Positions 34,657-42,062 of a DNA stretch of 64,000 nt are shown one piece after another; positions within the stretch are counted from its first letter, which is position 1; each line of letters opens with the position of its first letter. The stretch is from Nocardia sp. NBC_00565 (lineage in GTDB: Bacteria > Actinomycetota > Actinomycetes > Mycobacteriales > Mycobacteriaceae). Below the pieces are notes generated by a model. That model searched no databases. It saw only the letters and a program-made list of their open reading frames with translations, and was not told the origin of the DNA. A program made the position numbers and the translations under genes. Location of the stretch: the NCBI RefSeq assembly GCF_036345915.1, contig NZ_CP107785.1, forward strand, positions 7,378,001-7,442,000, read 5' to 3'.

Positions 34657-35493
34657 TTATTGCCGACGCGTGTCGAGCGCACGCCTGATCAATCCGCGCG
34701 CCTGCTCACCCGTTGCCGCCAGTTTGGCCAGCGCGTCGAATGTGCGCCCATAGATCGCGATTTCGCGAGGCTGCGTAATAGTGAGCTCTGCAGTTATGCC
34801 TTCTACCAGGACTGTTCGCGTGTCATACATGACGAAGTTCATCGACGGTGCCGGGCAATATGCATTTGCCGGTACTATTCCGAACGCGACTCTTGGCAAT
34901 CCCATCACGGCCAGCAGCCTGTCCAGTTGGCCTACCATTACATCATCGTCCGCCACGTCGGTAGACAACACTTGCTCTGCGATGAGGATATGGAATCGGT
35001 GGCCACGCCGATAGAGAATCTGTTGCCGTTCCAGCCGCGCCGAAATTCCATCATCGAGATCATCGGGTATCGAATAGAATTCGATCGCTTGCCGGAGGAT
35101 GGCTTCTGCATATTCGGCGGTTTGCAGAATCCCGGGGACAACATATGGCTGATATATCCGCATCAGTCGGGTTTCCGCTTCGAGTTTTGTCAAGCCGTGC
35201 TGCGCGCGTTTCGTACCGGCGCCGAGTAATCGTCGCCATTCAACGTAGGCGCTGTCGATATGACGGAGAGTGGCTAACAGGTCGGGGAGTTCGTTGCCTG
35301 CACCCAGGTGCTCACAATATGTCCTGACATCGGCTTCCGAGGGTGGCCGCCTCCCATATTCCAGTTTAGATATCTTGGATTCATGCCATCCGGCCAGCTC
35401 GGCGAGGTTGCGCCCGGATATACCTGCGGCTCGGCGGATCTCCCTGAGCCGCTGTCCGAGCGCTTCCCTTGCTTCCTGAATGCTACTGGTCAC
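34657..35493 (-). CDS. XRE-family regulator with DUF5753-type domain
   Basis: A 278-residue protein. The N-terminal helix-turn-helix reads ALGQRLREIRRAAGISGRNLAELAGWHESKISKLEYGRRPPS. The rest matches the DUF5753 ligand-type domain of actinobacterial XRE regulators (LEAETRLMRIYQPYVVPGILQTAEYAEAIL; RLERQQILYR; FHILIAEQVL; FGIVPANAYCPAPSMNFVMYD). GTG 35493 lies 2 bases after the stop of the DUF6879 gene; earlier starts would overlap that gene. Such regulators are usually paired with DUF397 proteins. Here the partner appears to be DUF6879 plus a 113-residue protein. Base composition is visibly lower in GC than the surroundings. Confidence 0.88.
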   Translation of the reverse strand: MTSSIQEAREALGQRLREIRRAAGISGRNLAELAGWHESKISKLEYGRRPPSEADVRTYCEHLGAGNELPDLLATLRHIDSAYVEWRRLLGAGTKRAQHGLTKLEAETRLMRIYQPYVVPGILQTAEYAEAILRQAIEFYSIPDDLDDGISARLERQQILYRRGHRFHILIAEQVLSTDVADDDVMVGQLDRLLAVMGLPRVAFGIVPANAYCPAPSMNFVMYDTRTVLVEGITAELTITQPREIAIYGRTFDALAKLAATGEQARGLIRRALDTRRQ

Positions 35494-35495
35494 GG

Positions 35496-36023
35496 TCAGT
35501 TGTGCGTCGTCGCCTGGTCGACATAATCCGCATATGGTATCGCCAAGTCCCAGAGCCGTTGTTTGACAGTGCGGCAATAGGCTGCGATGTGGGGATCGGT
35601 GGTTATTGCCGCACCGACCGACCTCCCGTTCTCGTCAACAAGGTTGTAAGCCACTATTTCGCCATCGAAGAGCCACCAATCATCGGGCGGCACGTCCCCG
35701 GCGAGATGACGCGGTAAGTACCGAATATCTTCGCCAGCGTCGATATTGTGCGCGGTTACAGCAAAACCCCAACGTTGGTAGTCGGTGTGCGGAACGGTGA
35801 CGATACGGACGCGACTCATTGTAACGCCACGTCTAGTTATTTCCCGCGTTTGCTCGTCCCATTCTTGGAACCACTCGTAATCATCGGGCTCATTGTCGAG
35901 GAAGCGTCGGAACGGCTCGGATTCCATAGGCACCGCGTAATCGTCTCTAACTTCGAGATGGAACGCTTCATACTTGCATTCACGGAACAAATTAGTCCAT
36001 GTGTCGCCTGGCCGCAGCAGCAC
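35496..36023 (-). CDS. DUF6879-type protein
   Basis: A 175-residue soluble protein. The start is set at GTG 36023 because the family begins close to MLLRPGDTWTNLFRECKYEAFHLEVRDDYAVP. The body has WFQEWDEQTREITRRGVTMSRVRIVTVP, TDYQRWGFAVTAHNIDAGEDIRYLPR, WWLFDGEIVAYNLVDENG and a C-terminal helix. Many Trp/Tyr residues and the DUF6879 layout are clear, but no biochemical function is known. Members typically accompany XRE/DUF5753 regulators in actinobacteria. It overlaps the upstream 113-residue gene by 32 bases. Confidence 0.82.
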   Translation of the reverse strand: MLLRPGDTWTNLFRECKYEAFHLEVRDDYAVPMESEPFRRFLDNEPDDYEWFQEWDEQTREITRRGVTMSRVRIVTVPHTDYQRWGFAVTAHNIDAGEDIRYLPRHLAGDVPPDDWWLFDGEIVAYNLVDENGRSVGAAITTDPHIAAYCRTVKQRLWDLAIPYADYVDQATTHN

Positions 36024-36333
36024 CGTAGAACGTCCTCTCTGACTTCGGTACCTCGATAGCCGTCTCATCGTCGGCTAGGTCCAACTGGGTGAGTGTTTCG
36101 TGGTCAACGATCGGTCGGCCTGTCAGTTCAAAGGTACCGCGTCCTGTATCGATCATCATGGCCCCGATGAATGTATCCGGCTCAGCGAACCCGAGTAACA
36201 GATGTGGAATTTCAACCGTCTCAGGTCGGCCAGTTCGCCAGCCCTGTATCAGAAAGCTGTCTTGGTCGGTGGCGTACAAGGTCGGGCAGTTATTGACTTG
36301 CGAGCCGCCCTTGCCGAGGAATGTCAGGTGCAT
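35992..36333 (-). CDS. Small conserved protein of the XRE/DUF6879 module
   Basis: A 113-residue protein opening MHLTFLGKGGSQVNNCPTLYATDQDSFLIQGW, followed by VEIPHLLLGFAEPDTFIGAM and a C-terminal TERTFYG-type segment. Proteins with this beginning are common beside XRE regulators in actinomycetes. I can name no function. It is the first gene of a three-gene minus-strand operon and starts 104 bases from the far arm of a large palindrome shared with the divergent genes at 36557. Confidence 0.75.
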   Translation of the reverse strand: MHLTFLGKGGSQVNNCPTLYATDQDSFLIQGWRTGRPETVEIPHLLLGFAEPDTFIGAMMIDTGRGTFELTGRPIVDHETLTQLDLADDETAIEVPKSERTFYGAAAARRHMD

Positions 36334-36418
36334 GGTCTTACCCCCTGCCTAGCCGTTTTGCGCGGGTCTTCCCGTGCCGATCCATCGTCCTGCACGTTGC
36401 CACATTTTGGCTATCAGA

Positions 36419-36444
36419 TGGCCGAACTTGGACAAGTTCAGCCA
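36419..36444. promoter_or_regulatory. 26-bp interrupted palindrome, probable operator
   Basis: GAACTTG-ga-CAAGTTC (36424-36439) is extended by TGGC (36419-36422) and GCCA (36441-36444) on either side. It lies in the divergent gap between the XRE-module operon (start 36333) and the winged-helix gene (start 36557). It is the best candidate target of one of these two regulators. Confidence 0.6.
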
Positions 36445-36556
36445 AACTGCTGGAGTCTCACGAGGCTCGATTCCTAGCGTTGACCTTGGCGCTTGGGACC
36501 GGCGCCAGCCGACCTGGTCCCGAGCTGCCACCCAACGCCGACGCCAGGGAGTCACC

Positions 36557-36838
36557 GTGCCGCTCACCGAGACACAGGTCAAGGTCTTGGCCGCTCTGGC
36601 TGGACTTCTACCCACGGAGGCGCTGACAGTGCAACAGCTGTCCAGCAGAACAGGTTTCGCCGCATCGACCGTGCGAGCAATACTCGGCTCGCATTCGTAC
36701 GACGGGTTCGCGTCCGGCTCCCGTAGGCGCCCGGTGGTGTGGCGCATTACAGCGCGCGGACGGTCGCTGCTGTGCGCACCCGGATACCGCGACTTTCTGC
36801 CGTATCAGGTCACCACCACGAACGGGGCGAAGCGATGA
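36557..36838 (+). CDS. Small winged-helix DNA-binding protein
   Basis: A 93-residue protein that is little more than a winged helix. TETQVKVLAALAGLLPTEALTVQQLSSRTGFAASTVRAIL gives helices 1-3, and RRPVVWRITARGRSLL the wing. GTG 36557 has AGGGAG 6 bases upstream; longer upstream frames lack a ribosome site. The stop overlaps the start of the resolvase-fold gene (ATGA at 36835-36838), so the two proteins are coupled. It is MarR/ArsR-like in shape, but no closer family is evident. Confidence 0.75.
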   Translation: MPLTETQVKVLAALAGLLPTEALTVQQLSSRTGFAASTVRAILGSHSYDGFASGSRRRPVVWRITARGRSLLCAPGYRDFLPYQVTTTNGAKR

Positions 36839-37176
36839 GGCCACAGCCGACCGCAATCGGATACCTGCGCCGGGATGTTTCCGGCATCTCGCAGACGTGG
36901 GATGAGATTCAGATACGCAGCATCGCAAAGCGACTCGGATATGACCTTGCCAAGACAGTGGCGTTCGGTCCCGAAACCGACCATCCCCAGAGCCGCCTAC
37001 TGAACGTGATTCGAACGATGGACGTAGATGCCGTGATCGTGCCGAGCGCCGCACATCTCGGCGGCGATATCCCCGATCCCTTGGTCCAGGCATGCGACGT
37101 GATCACGGTGTCGCCTGAGAACACATACGCGAGATGGGCGGTGCCGTTCCCCGGCATGCGTATCGACGGCGCGTAG
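36835..37176 (+). CDS. Stand-alone resolvase-fold protein without recombinase domain, copy 1
   Basis: A 113-residue protein resembling only the N-terminal catalytic fold of serine recombinases: AIGYLRRDVSGISQTWDEIQIRSIAKRLGYDLAKT, then MDVDAVIVPSAAHLGG. Real resolvases have Y-x-R-x-S near the start; here spacing is disturbed (GYLRRDVSG), and the Arg-rich active-site helix and DNA-binding domain are absent. A second copy lies at 44781-45095 (shared RLGY, VDAVIVPS-x2-HL and ARWA). Each copy sits next to a different transcription regulator. Recombination is unlikely; a nucleotide- or protein-binding role is more plausible. Function unknown. Confidence 0.7.
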   Translation: MRPQPTAIGYLRRDVSGISQTWDEIQIRSIAKRLGYDLAKTVAFGPETDHPQSRLLNVIRTMDVDAVIVPSAAHLGGDIPDPLVQACDVITVSPENTYARWAVPFPGMRIDGA

Positions 37177-37216
37177 GCCCCGCACAACAACGACGCTGGA
37201 AGGGAGGTGATCAATA

Positions 37217-37294
37217 ATGAGACGTGGGCCGGACGGCAACAACCATGATCTCTGGAATCAAGACCCCTGCCACGAGCGAGACTGTCAAGCATGA
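37217..37294 (+). CDS. 25-residue microprotein after the resolvase-fold gene
   Basis: A short frame (MRRGPDGNNHDLWNQDPCHE, then RDCQA) with AGGGAGGTGA ending 6 bases before ATG 37217, a near-perfect ribosome site. Hydrophilic, with two cysteines and no signal. It is called because of the ribosome site and its position in the operon. No homology is known to me. Confidence 0.4.
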   Translation: MRRGPDGNNHDLWNQDPCHERDCQA

Positions 37295-37337
37295 CCTGAA
37301 GCCCGGGTAGTTCGATGGGCTCGAGTGCGAGCAGGTT

Positions 37338-37949
37338 TCACGCGCCGCGGGAGAAGAGGCGGACTGGGGGTGGGATTCGGTAGCCGAAGGCTTTTATGAA
37401 GCGGGCGCCGACTCTGCTTTGGCGGTCTTCGAGGGCTTGGGCGCCGACCGTGTTCATTACTCGGTTGATGACGTTGAAAAGGGTTGCTACCCAGATGGCT
37501 TCGTCGAAGGCTGTGGCGGAGACGCCGGATGCGCGGAGTTTGTCGGCATCGCCGGGGGTCAGGGCGTCGGGGTCGCGGACCATTTTTCCGAGGAAGTCGA
37601 GCATGGCGCGGGCCTCGGGGCGCAGGGGTGAGCCGTCGGCCAGGGCTCGGTCGACGACGTCAGTGGCTACGTAGGCGCCGGCGATGCCGCGGTGGGCCGA
37701 ATGGCAGAAGGGGCATTCGTTGGATTGCGATGCGCGGGTCGCGAAGATCTCGCGTTCGGCCACTGTCCAGAACGATGGGCCGCGCATCACTTCTTGGATG
37801 AGGTCGGAGAAGGGGGTGCCGAAGAAGTGGTGGCGGTAGCAGAGGACCTTCAGCACTGCGGGGACCTCGGTGCCACTGAGCCGTTCCATGCAGGCGAACA
37901 TGATCCGGGCGGTGCGGCCCTGGCCGGATTCGAGTGTCTCGAGCCACAT
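37338..37949 (-). CDS. AhpD/carboxymuconolactone-decarboxylase-like protein with CxxC
   Basis: A 203-residue all-helical CMD/AhpD-fold protein. The redox motif is SNECPFCHSAHRG, with Cys79 and Cys82 followed by the His of the AhpD-type relay. FNVINRVMNTVGAQ is the characteristic following helix. AhpD proteins pass electrons to peroxiredoxins. ATG 37949 follows the stop of the preceding 109-residue gene by one base. That gene in turn starts 47 bases from the NO synthase stop, so the three probably share a transcript. A role in nitrosative or peroxynitrite stress linked to NOS is a reasonable inference. Confidence 0.85.
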   Translation of the reverse strand: MWLETLESGQGRTARIMFACMERLSGTEVPAVLKVLCYRHHFFGTPFSDLIQEVMRGPSFWTVAEREIFATRASQSNECPFCHSAHRGIAGAYVATDVVDRALADGSPLRPEARAMLDFLGKMVRDPDALTPGDADKLRASGVSATAFDEAIWVATLFNVINRVMNTVGAQALEDRQSRVGARFIKAFGYRIPPPVRLFSRGA

Positions 37950-37950
37950 T

Positions 37951-38280
37951 TCAGAGCCCTTCCCAGGAACGGCGGGCCGCGCGATATCGCCTATCGGCCG
38001 CACCGTAGGCCGCGACAATGGCCGCCTCGAGGATCTCGTCGTCGCTGCGGCCCGCCTCGGCCAGCAGCGCGATGCTCTTCTCGGTGATCCGATACGAGCG
38101 GTCGGCGACCAGGTCGACGAAATTCGCGAGATCATCGGGCACTTCCTCGCCTCGCGTCGCATCGTCCTGGGCGGCCCGCTCCCGGATCAGCCGCCGCACC
38201 TCAGTCGGCAGTCGCCCCGGCGCACTCTCCAGATGCGCACCGAAGTCCCGCCATTTCTCGCCCATCGCACGGCGTCCCAT
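37951..38280 (-). CDS. Small helical CMD-related protein
   Basis: About 109 residues, mostly alpha-helical: LPTEVRRLIRERAAQDDATRG, DDLANFVDLVADRSYRITEKSIALLAEAGRSDDEILEAAIVAAYGAADRRY. The final segment (SDDEILEAAIVAAYGAADRRYRAARRSW) resembles the C-terminal helix of AhpD/CMD proteins, but there is no CxxC. ATG 38280 or 38265 are possible starts; an earlier one at 38310 exists. It is sandwiched between nos and the AhpD-like gene, with one base to the latter. It may form a heteromeric complex with that protein. Confidence 0.72.
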   Translation of the reverse strand: MGRRAMGEKWRDFGAHLESAPGRLPTEVRRLIRERAAQDDATRGEEVPDDLANFVDLVADRSYRITEKSIALLAEAGRSDDEILEAAIVAAYGAADRRYRAARRSWEGL

Positions 38281-38327
38281 GGGCTCATTCTTACCGAGCC
38301 ACGCCGTCACCGCCGGGCAAACGTAGA

Positions 38328-39500
38328 TCAGATTCCGCCCTCGCCGTTGAAATCTCGCCGGACGAAGTTGGGGCGCAGGTCGGGCTCGGGTTCGTCGTAG
38401 TAGCGATGGAAGGTCGGGGTCAGACCGGCGGAGATCGGGGGGTTGACCCAGCTCCAGTCGGTCGGGCAGGTGCGGCCGGCGGCCTGCTCCCGGTTGACGT
38501 GATCGCAGAACTGTTTGGCGACGGTGTGGTGGTCGACGATGTACACCCCGGACTTGCGATAGCTGTGCAGCACTGCGCGATTCAGTTCGACCAGCGCCCG
38601 GTCCCGCCAGAGCGAGCGCTCATGTCTGGTGTCCAGGCACATCATTTCGGCGATGAGCGGCAGCATGTTGTAGCGGGTGGTGTCGCTGAGGTTGCGCGCA
38701 CCGATCTCGGCGCCCAGATACCAGCCGTTGAACGGCGCGAACGGGTAGGTGATGCCGCCGACCTCCAGGTTCATATTCGAAACGGCGGGCAGCGCATGCC
38801 ATTTCAGGCCGAGTCCGGCGAACCAGTCGAACTCGGGATGCTCGAGTTCGACCTCGTGCGTCAGTTCGGCAGGCACGTCGAACCAGCGGATCGGCTCGTC
38901 CGGCGTACTGATGAGCACCGGCAGGATGTCGAACGGAGTGCCTGCGCCACGCCAGCCGAGTTTCATCGCGAATTCGGTGATCGCGATGTTGGCGGCGTCG
39001 CCGGTGACGGTGCCGTCGCCATTGCGGTAACCGGCGTAGCGGATGAGTTGTGGACTCACGATGCGGAATTCGCGACCGTCAGCCTGGCGGGGCGGCCCGA
39101 CGGTGATCATCGATTGGATGGCGCCGCCGTTGGTCGCCATATGCATGTGCTGCCAGCAGACCTCGGCGAGGTCGCGGGCCGAGCGCACCCGCCGTGCGTC
39201 GAGCAATTTCAGTGATCGCCAGTGTTTTCGCCCGACGCAGCGGGCGTGGTTGCGCCACGCGAGCTTGGCGCCGATGAGGATCTCCTCGGCGGTCTGCACG
39301 TAGCTGCCGGTTTGTTGGAGTTGTTCCAATGCGGTGCGGCGGCGGTGCGGGGACAGGTGCGCGAGTTCGGGCAATCGGAAGAAGTCATCGCATTCACGCA
39401 TCCGCCTTTTCAGATCGCTGCTGAAAGGCTTTGTGTCAGCGGTACTTTCGAGCGACACGACAGGTAACGCTTGATTCACGGTATTTCTCCGGTCGGGCAT
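38328..39500 (-). CDS. nos: Bacterial nitric oxide synthase, oxygenase domain
   Basis: A 390-residue NOS oxygenase that oxidises L-arginine to citrulline and NO. The haem-ligating Cys88 is in AWRNHARCVGR. The arginine site is in FNGWYLGAEIGARNL, with the Glu that binds the guanidinium. MEEL-type pterin residues and WVNPPISAGLTPTFHRYYDEPEPDLRPNF close the domain. As in all bacterial NOS, there is no reductase domain; electrons must come from a cellular flavodoxin reductase. The length suits the actinobacterial forms, which have a longer N-terminus. It is followed closely by two AhpD/CMD-like genes. The large upstream gap must contain its promoter. Confidence 0.95.
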   Translation of the reverse strand: MPDRRNTVNQALPVVSLESTADTKPFSSDLKRRMRECDDFFRLPELAHLSPHRRRTALEQLQQTGSYVQTAEEILIGAKLAWRNHARCVGRKHWRSLKLLDARRVRSARDLAEVCWQHMHMATNGGAIQSMITVGPPRQADGREFRIVSPQLIRYAGYRNGDGTVTGDAANIAITEFAMKLGWRGAGTPFDILPVLISTPDEPIRWFDVPAELTHEVELEHPEFDWFAGLGLKWHALPAVSNMNLEVGGITYPFAPFNGWYLGAEIGARNLSDTTRYNMLPLIAEMMCLDTRHERSLWRDRALVELNRAVLHSYRKSGVYIVDHHTVAKQFCDHVNREQAAGRTCPTDWSWVNPPISAGLTPTFHRYYDEPEPDLRPNFVRRDFNGEGGI

Positions 39501-39950
39501 CAGGTACTGCGGCTAAACAGACAGGCATCGATCGAGCAGAGAATTTCGCGCGTGGAGCGCAGCTGACACCGGGCCGTGCCGGAGGTCCGCGAGTTAGCCT
39601 CTGCGTTGCGGGGGGACCGGAGACGGCAGCGATATCAGGGAATGGAGGTGAGCAGGCTGTCCGGTTGCCCTTCGCGCACACAGCGGCGTGACCTGGCTGC
39701 TGATGTTTGCTGTCACCGATCATGCTCGTCCCAATCGACGCCTGAAAACGCCCGTACAGAAGGGTAAGACCGGCGTGCTGGCCATGTGCCCGAATTCGAC
39801 GTAATACCTGTTCGGAATCTGTTGGCGAGTGATCACTTAGCGAAATACGCACTGGTAACTGTTTGCTGGGCATTGAAATCCGACCGACCTGTATGTTGGC
39901 GCGGCAGTACGGTTGTTCGGTCGGTTCATCCAGAAAGTGGGGGTTGGCTC
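39501..39950. other. 450-base gap between nos and the nickel/cobalt transporter pseudogene
   Basis: No convincing gene. It must hold the minus-strand nos promoter and the plus-strand promoter of the damaged transporter. A short plus-strand frame at 39642-39767 contains a cysteine cluster (CCHRSC) and could be a leader peptide, but the support is weak. No riboswitch was recognised. Confidence 0.5.
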
Positions 39951-40908
39951 GTGCGCAGCGTTGTCGGTATGACGGTGACCGTTCTGGCACTGCATGGCCT
40001 CGGCTGGGGGACTCTGCTGTTGTTCGTGGTGCCGGGGCACCACGTTGTGCAGGGCGCGGTATTCGGTGTCGGCCGAGCACGGAAAGCGCAAGGTGCAGAC
40101 CGTCGGCTGCTGGTTCGCCCTCGGCCATTCCAGTGTGGTGTTCGTCCTGGTCGCATTCTTGGCCTTCGGCGTGCGGGCGCTCGCGGCGAATCTGGATAAC
40201 GAGGATTCGGGGCTGCAGCGGTGGACCGGACTGTGGGGAACCAGCGTTTCGGGCACCTTCCTCATCCTCATCGGCCTGCTGAATCTGGCATCGCTGCTCG
40301 GCATTTGGCGCGTCTTCCGCCGGATGCGCAAGGGCGACTTCGACGAGGCGCAGCTCGAGCGCGAACTGGACCGCCGCGGCGTGCTGAACCGGGTGCTCGC
40401 GCCGGTCCTGCGGCTGGTCCACAAGCCGTGGCAGATGTATCCGGTGGGCCTGCTGTTCGGGCTCGGGTTCGACACGGTGACCGAGGTCGGTCTGCTGGTG
40501 ATCGCGGGCGGCGCGGCCGCCACCGGATTGCCCTGGTATTCGATTCTCGTACTGCCCGTGCTGTTTTCGGCGGGCATGGCGCTGTTCGACGAACTCGACG
40601 GTTCGTTCATGAGCTACGCCTACGACTGGGCTTTCGCAAAGCCGGTCCGCAAGATCTACTACAACCTGGTGATCACCGGGCTGTCGGTGGCGGTGGCGCT
40701 GCTGATCGGTGGGCAGGAGATCGTGTCGATCCTCGTCGACAGACTCGGGGTCGAATCCGGGATCGTCGCATGGATCGGGAACCTGGATCTAGGTGATCTG
40801 GGGTACATCGTAGTCGCGTTATTCGTGGTGACCTGGGCGATCGCGGCCGGGGTGTGGCGGTTCGGCGGAGTGGAACGCCGGTGGCAACGGGATCTCGCCG
40901 CCGAGTGA
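39951..40908 (+). pseudogene. NiCoT-family nickel/cobalt permease, frameshifted with signature motif deleted
   Basis: The beginning (GTG 39951: TVLALHGLGWGTLLLFVVPG, then AVFGVG) is in one frame. From about 40070 homology continues in another frame (KRKVQTVGCWFALGHSSVVF onward, through six further helices, to the end at 40908). Between them, the stretch that should contain helix 2 with the family's H-x4-D-H-I metal motif and the following ~30 residues is missing. So an out-of-frame deletion removed the hallmark metal-binding helix. The remaining 280 residues are well preserved, which suggests a recent event. Translation of the downstream part from an internal start would lack the metal site. 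Confidence 0.8.
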
Positions 40909-40982
40909 CATAGTGGTGTCGCAGAACGCAAACCGACCGCCGTGTTTATCGCTGGCAAGCCTGGCATCGCTTTTCTGGCAGG

Positions 40983-42062
40983 ATGGGCGACATGCTGTCT
41001 CGGCGCGAGGTGCGGCGTTGGGTCTCCAGCGCGATTGTGAGCGGCGCACTGATTGCCGGTGCGGCGGTGTTCGGGGCTCCGCAAGTAGTGGCAGCTCCCG
41101 GCCCGGGGCCTCGGCCGAATACTGGCTCGGCGGAGAGTCCTGATCCCGCGGCGCCGACCGTGCCCGGCGTGACGCGGGCGTCGATCGATCACATTGTTCC
41201 GATCAACGACCGCTGGCTGCGGGTGTGGGTGAACTCGCCCGCGATGCAGCGTGCCGTCGAGGTGCAGGTGCTGCTGCCGCGCGAGCAGAAACATTCGCGA
41301 CCCACCGTCTACATGCTCGACGGGCGCAGCGCCGAAGCGGAGAGCAACAACTGGACCACACTCGGGCACGCGGACCGATTCTTCGAGGACAAAGACGTCA
41401 ATGTGGTGCTGACGGTCGGCGGCCCGGCCAGCTTCTACACCGACTGGCAGCGCCCGGATCCGGTGCTCGGCACCAATATGTGGGAAACCTTCCTGACCCG
41501 CGAATTACCGCCGCTGATCGACGCCCAATTCAACGGCAACGGACGCAATGCCGTCATAGGAGTCTCGATGGGCGCCGAGGCCGCGATGATGCTGGCCTTC
41601 CGGCAACCGAACCTGTACACGGCGGTGGCTGTGCACAGCGGATGCTTCTCCATGGGAACCGATCTTGGGCAGGCGCAGGCCCGCGCGGTAGTGGCGACCT
41701 ACAGCGGCGCGCCGAACAATATGTTCGGCGATCAGAAGGATCCGGCCTGGCTGGACCATGACGTGCTGCTGCATGCGGAAGCGTTGCGCGGCAAGGCGAT
41801 CTATATGTCGGTCGGCAGCGGCCTGCCCGGCAAATACGACACCCCGGACACCCCGGATATCGTGAGCGTCATCGGTTTCGGCGGGCCGCTCGAGGCCGCG
41901 ACCAACGTCTGCACCCGCCGCTTGGCCGACCGGCTCACCGCGCTGGGGATTCCGGTGACCGCGCACTTTCGGGCCACCGGGACCCACTCCTGGCCGTATT
42001 GGTCCGACGAGTTGAGCAGGTCGTGGCCGACGATCTCGCAAGCGTTGGTGTCTAGCCGCTGA
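40983..42062 (+). CDS. Antigen-85-type mycolyltransferase, secreted
   Basis: A 359-residue exported esterase of the Fbp family, which transfers mycolates between trehalose monomycolate and arabinogalactan or another trehalose. A basic signal region (RREVRRWVSSAIVSGALIAGAAVFGAPQVVAA) is followed by a Pro-rich linker. The catalytic serine lies in VIGVSMGAEAAMML (GxSxG), and the catalytic His in TGTHSWPYWSDEL. The VPINDRWLRVWVNSPAM and LPREQKHSRPTVYMLDGRSAEAESNNW segments fit the family core. It converges on the aminotransferase gene, and the two coding ends overlap by 11 bases. ATG 40992 is an alternative start. Confidence 0.92.
   Translation: MGDMLSRREVRRWVSSAIVSGALIAGAAVFGAPQVVAAPGPGPRPNTGSAESPDPAAPTVPGVTRASIDHIVPINDRWLRVWVNSPAMQRAVEVQVLLPREQKHSRPTVYMLDGRSAEAESNNWTTLGHADRFFEDKDVNVVLTVGGPASFYTDWQRPDPVLGTNMWETFLTRELPPLIDAQFNGNGRNAVIGVSMGAEAAMMLAFRQPNLYTAVAVHSGCFSMGTDLGQAQARAVVATYSGAPNNMFGDQKDPAWLDHDVLLHAEALRGKAIYMSVGSGLPGKYDTPDTPDIVSVIGFGGPLEAATNVCTRRLADRLTALGIPVTAHFRATGTHSWPYWSDELSRSWPTISQALVSSR

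Noticed and set aside
36835..37176. Resolvase-fold protein considered as an active integrase marking a mobile island
   Set aside because: It is only about 113 residues, lacks the Y-x-R-x-S active site in proper spacing and any DNA-binding domain, and no attachment-site repeats were found.
39642..39767. Possible cysteine-rich leader peptide (CCHRSC) before the nickel/cobalt pseudogene
   Set aside because: It has only a moderate ribosome site, no terminator/antiterminator pair downstream, and nearly 200 bases to the next gene.
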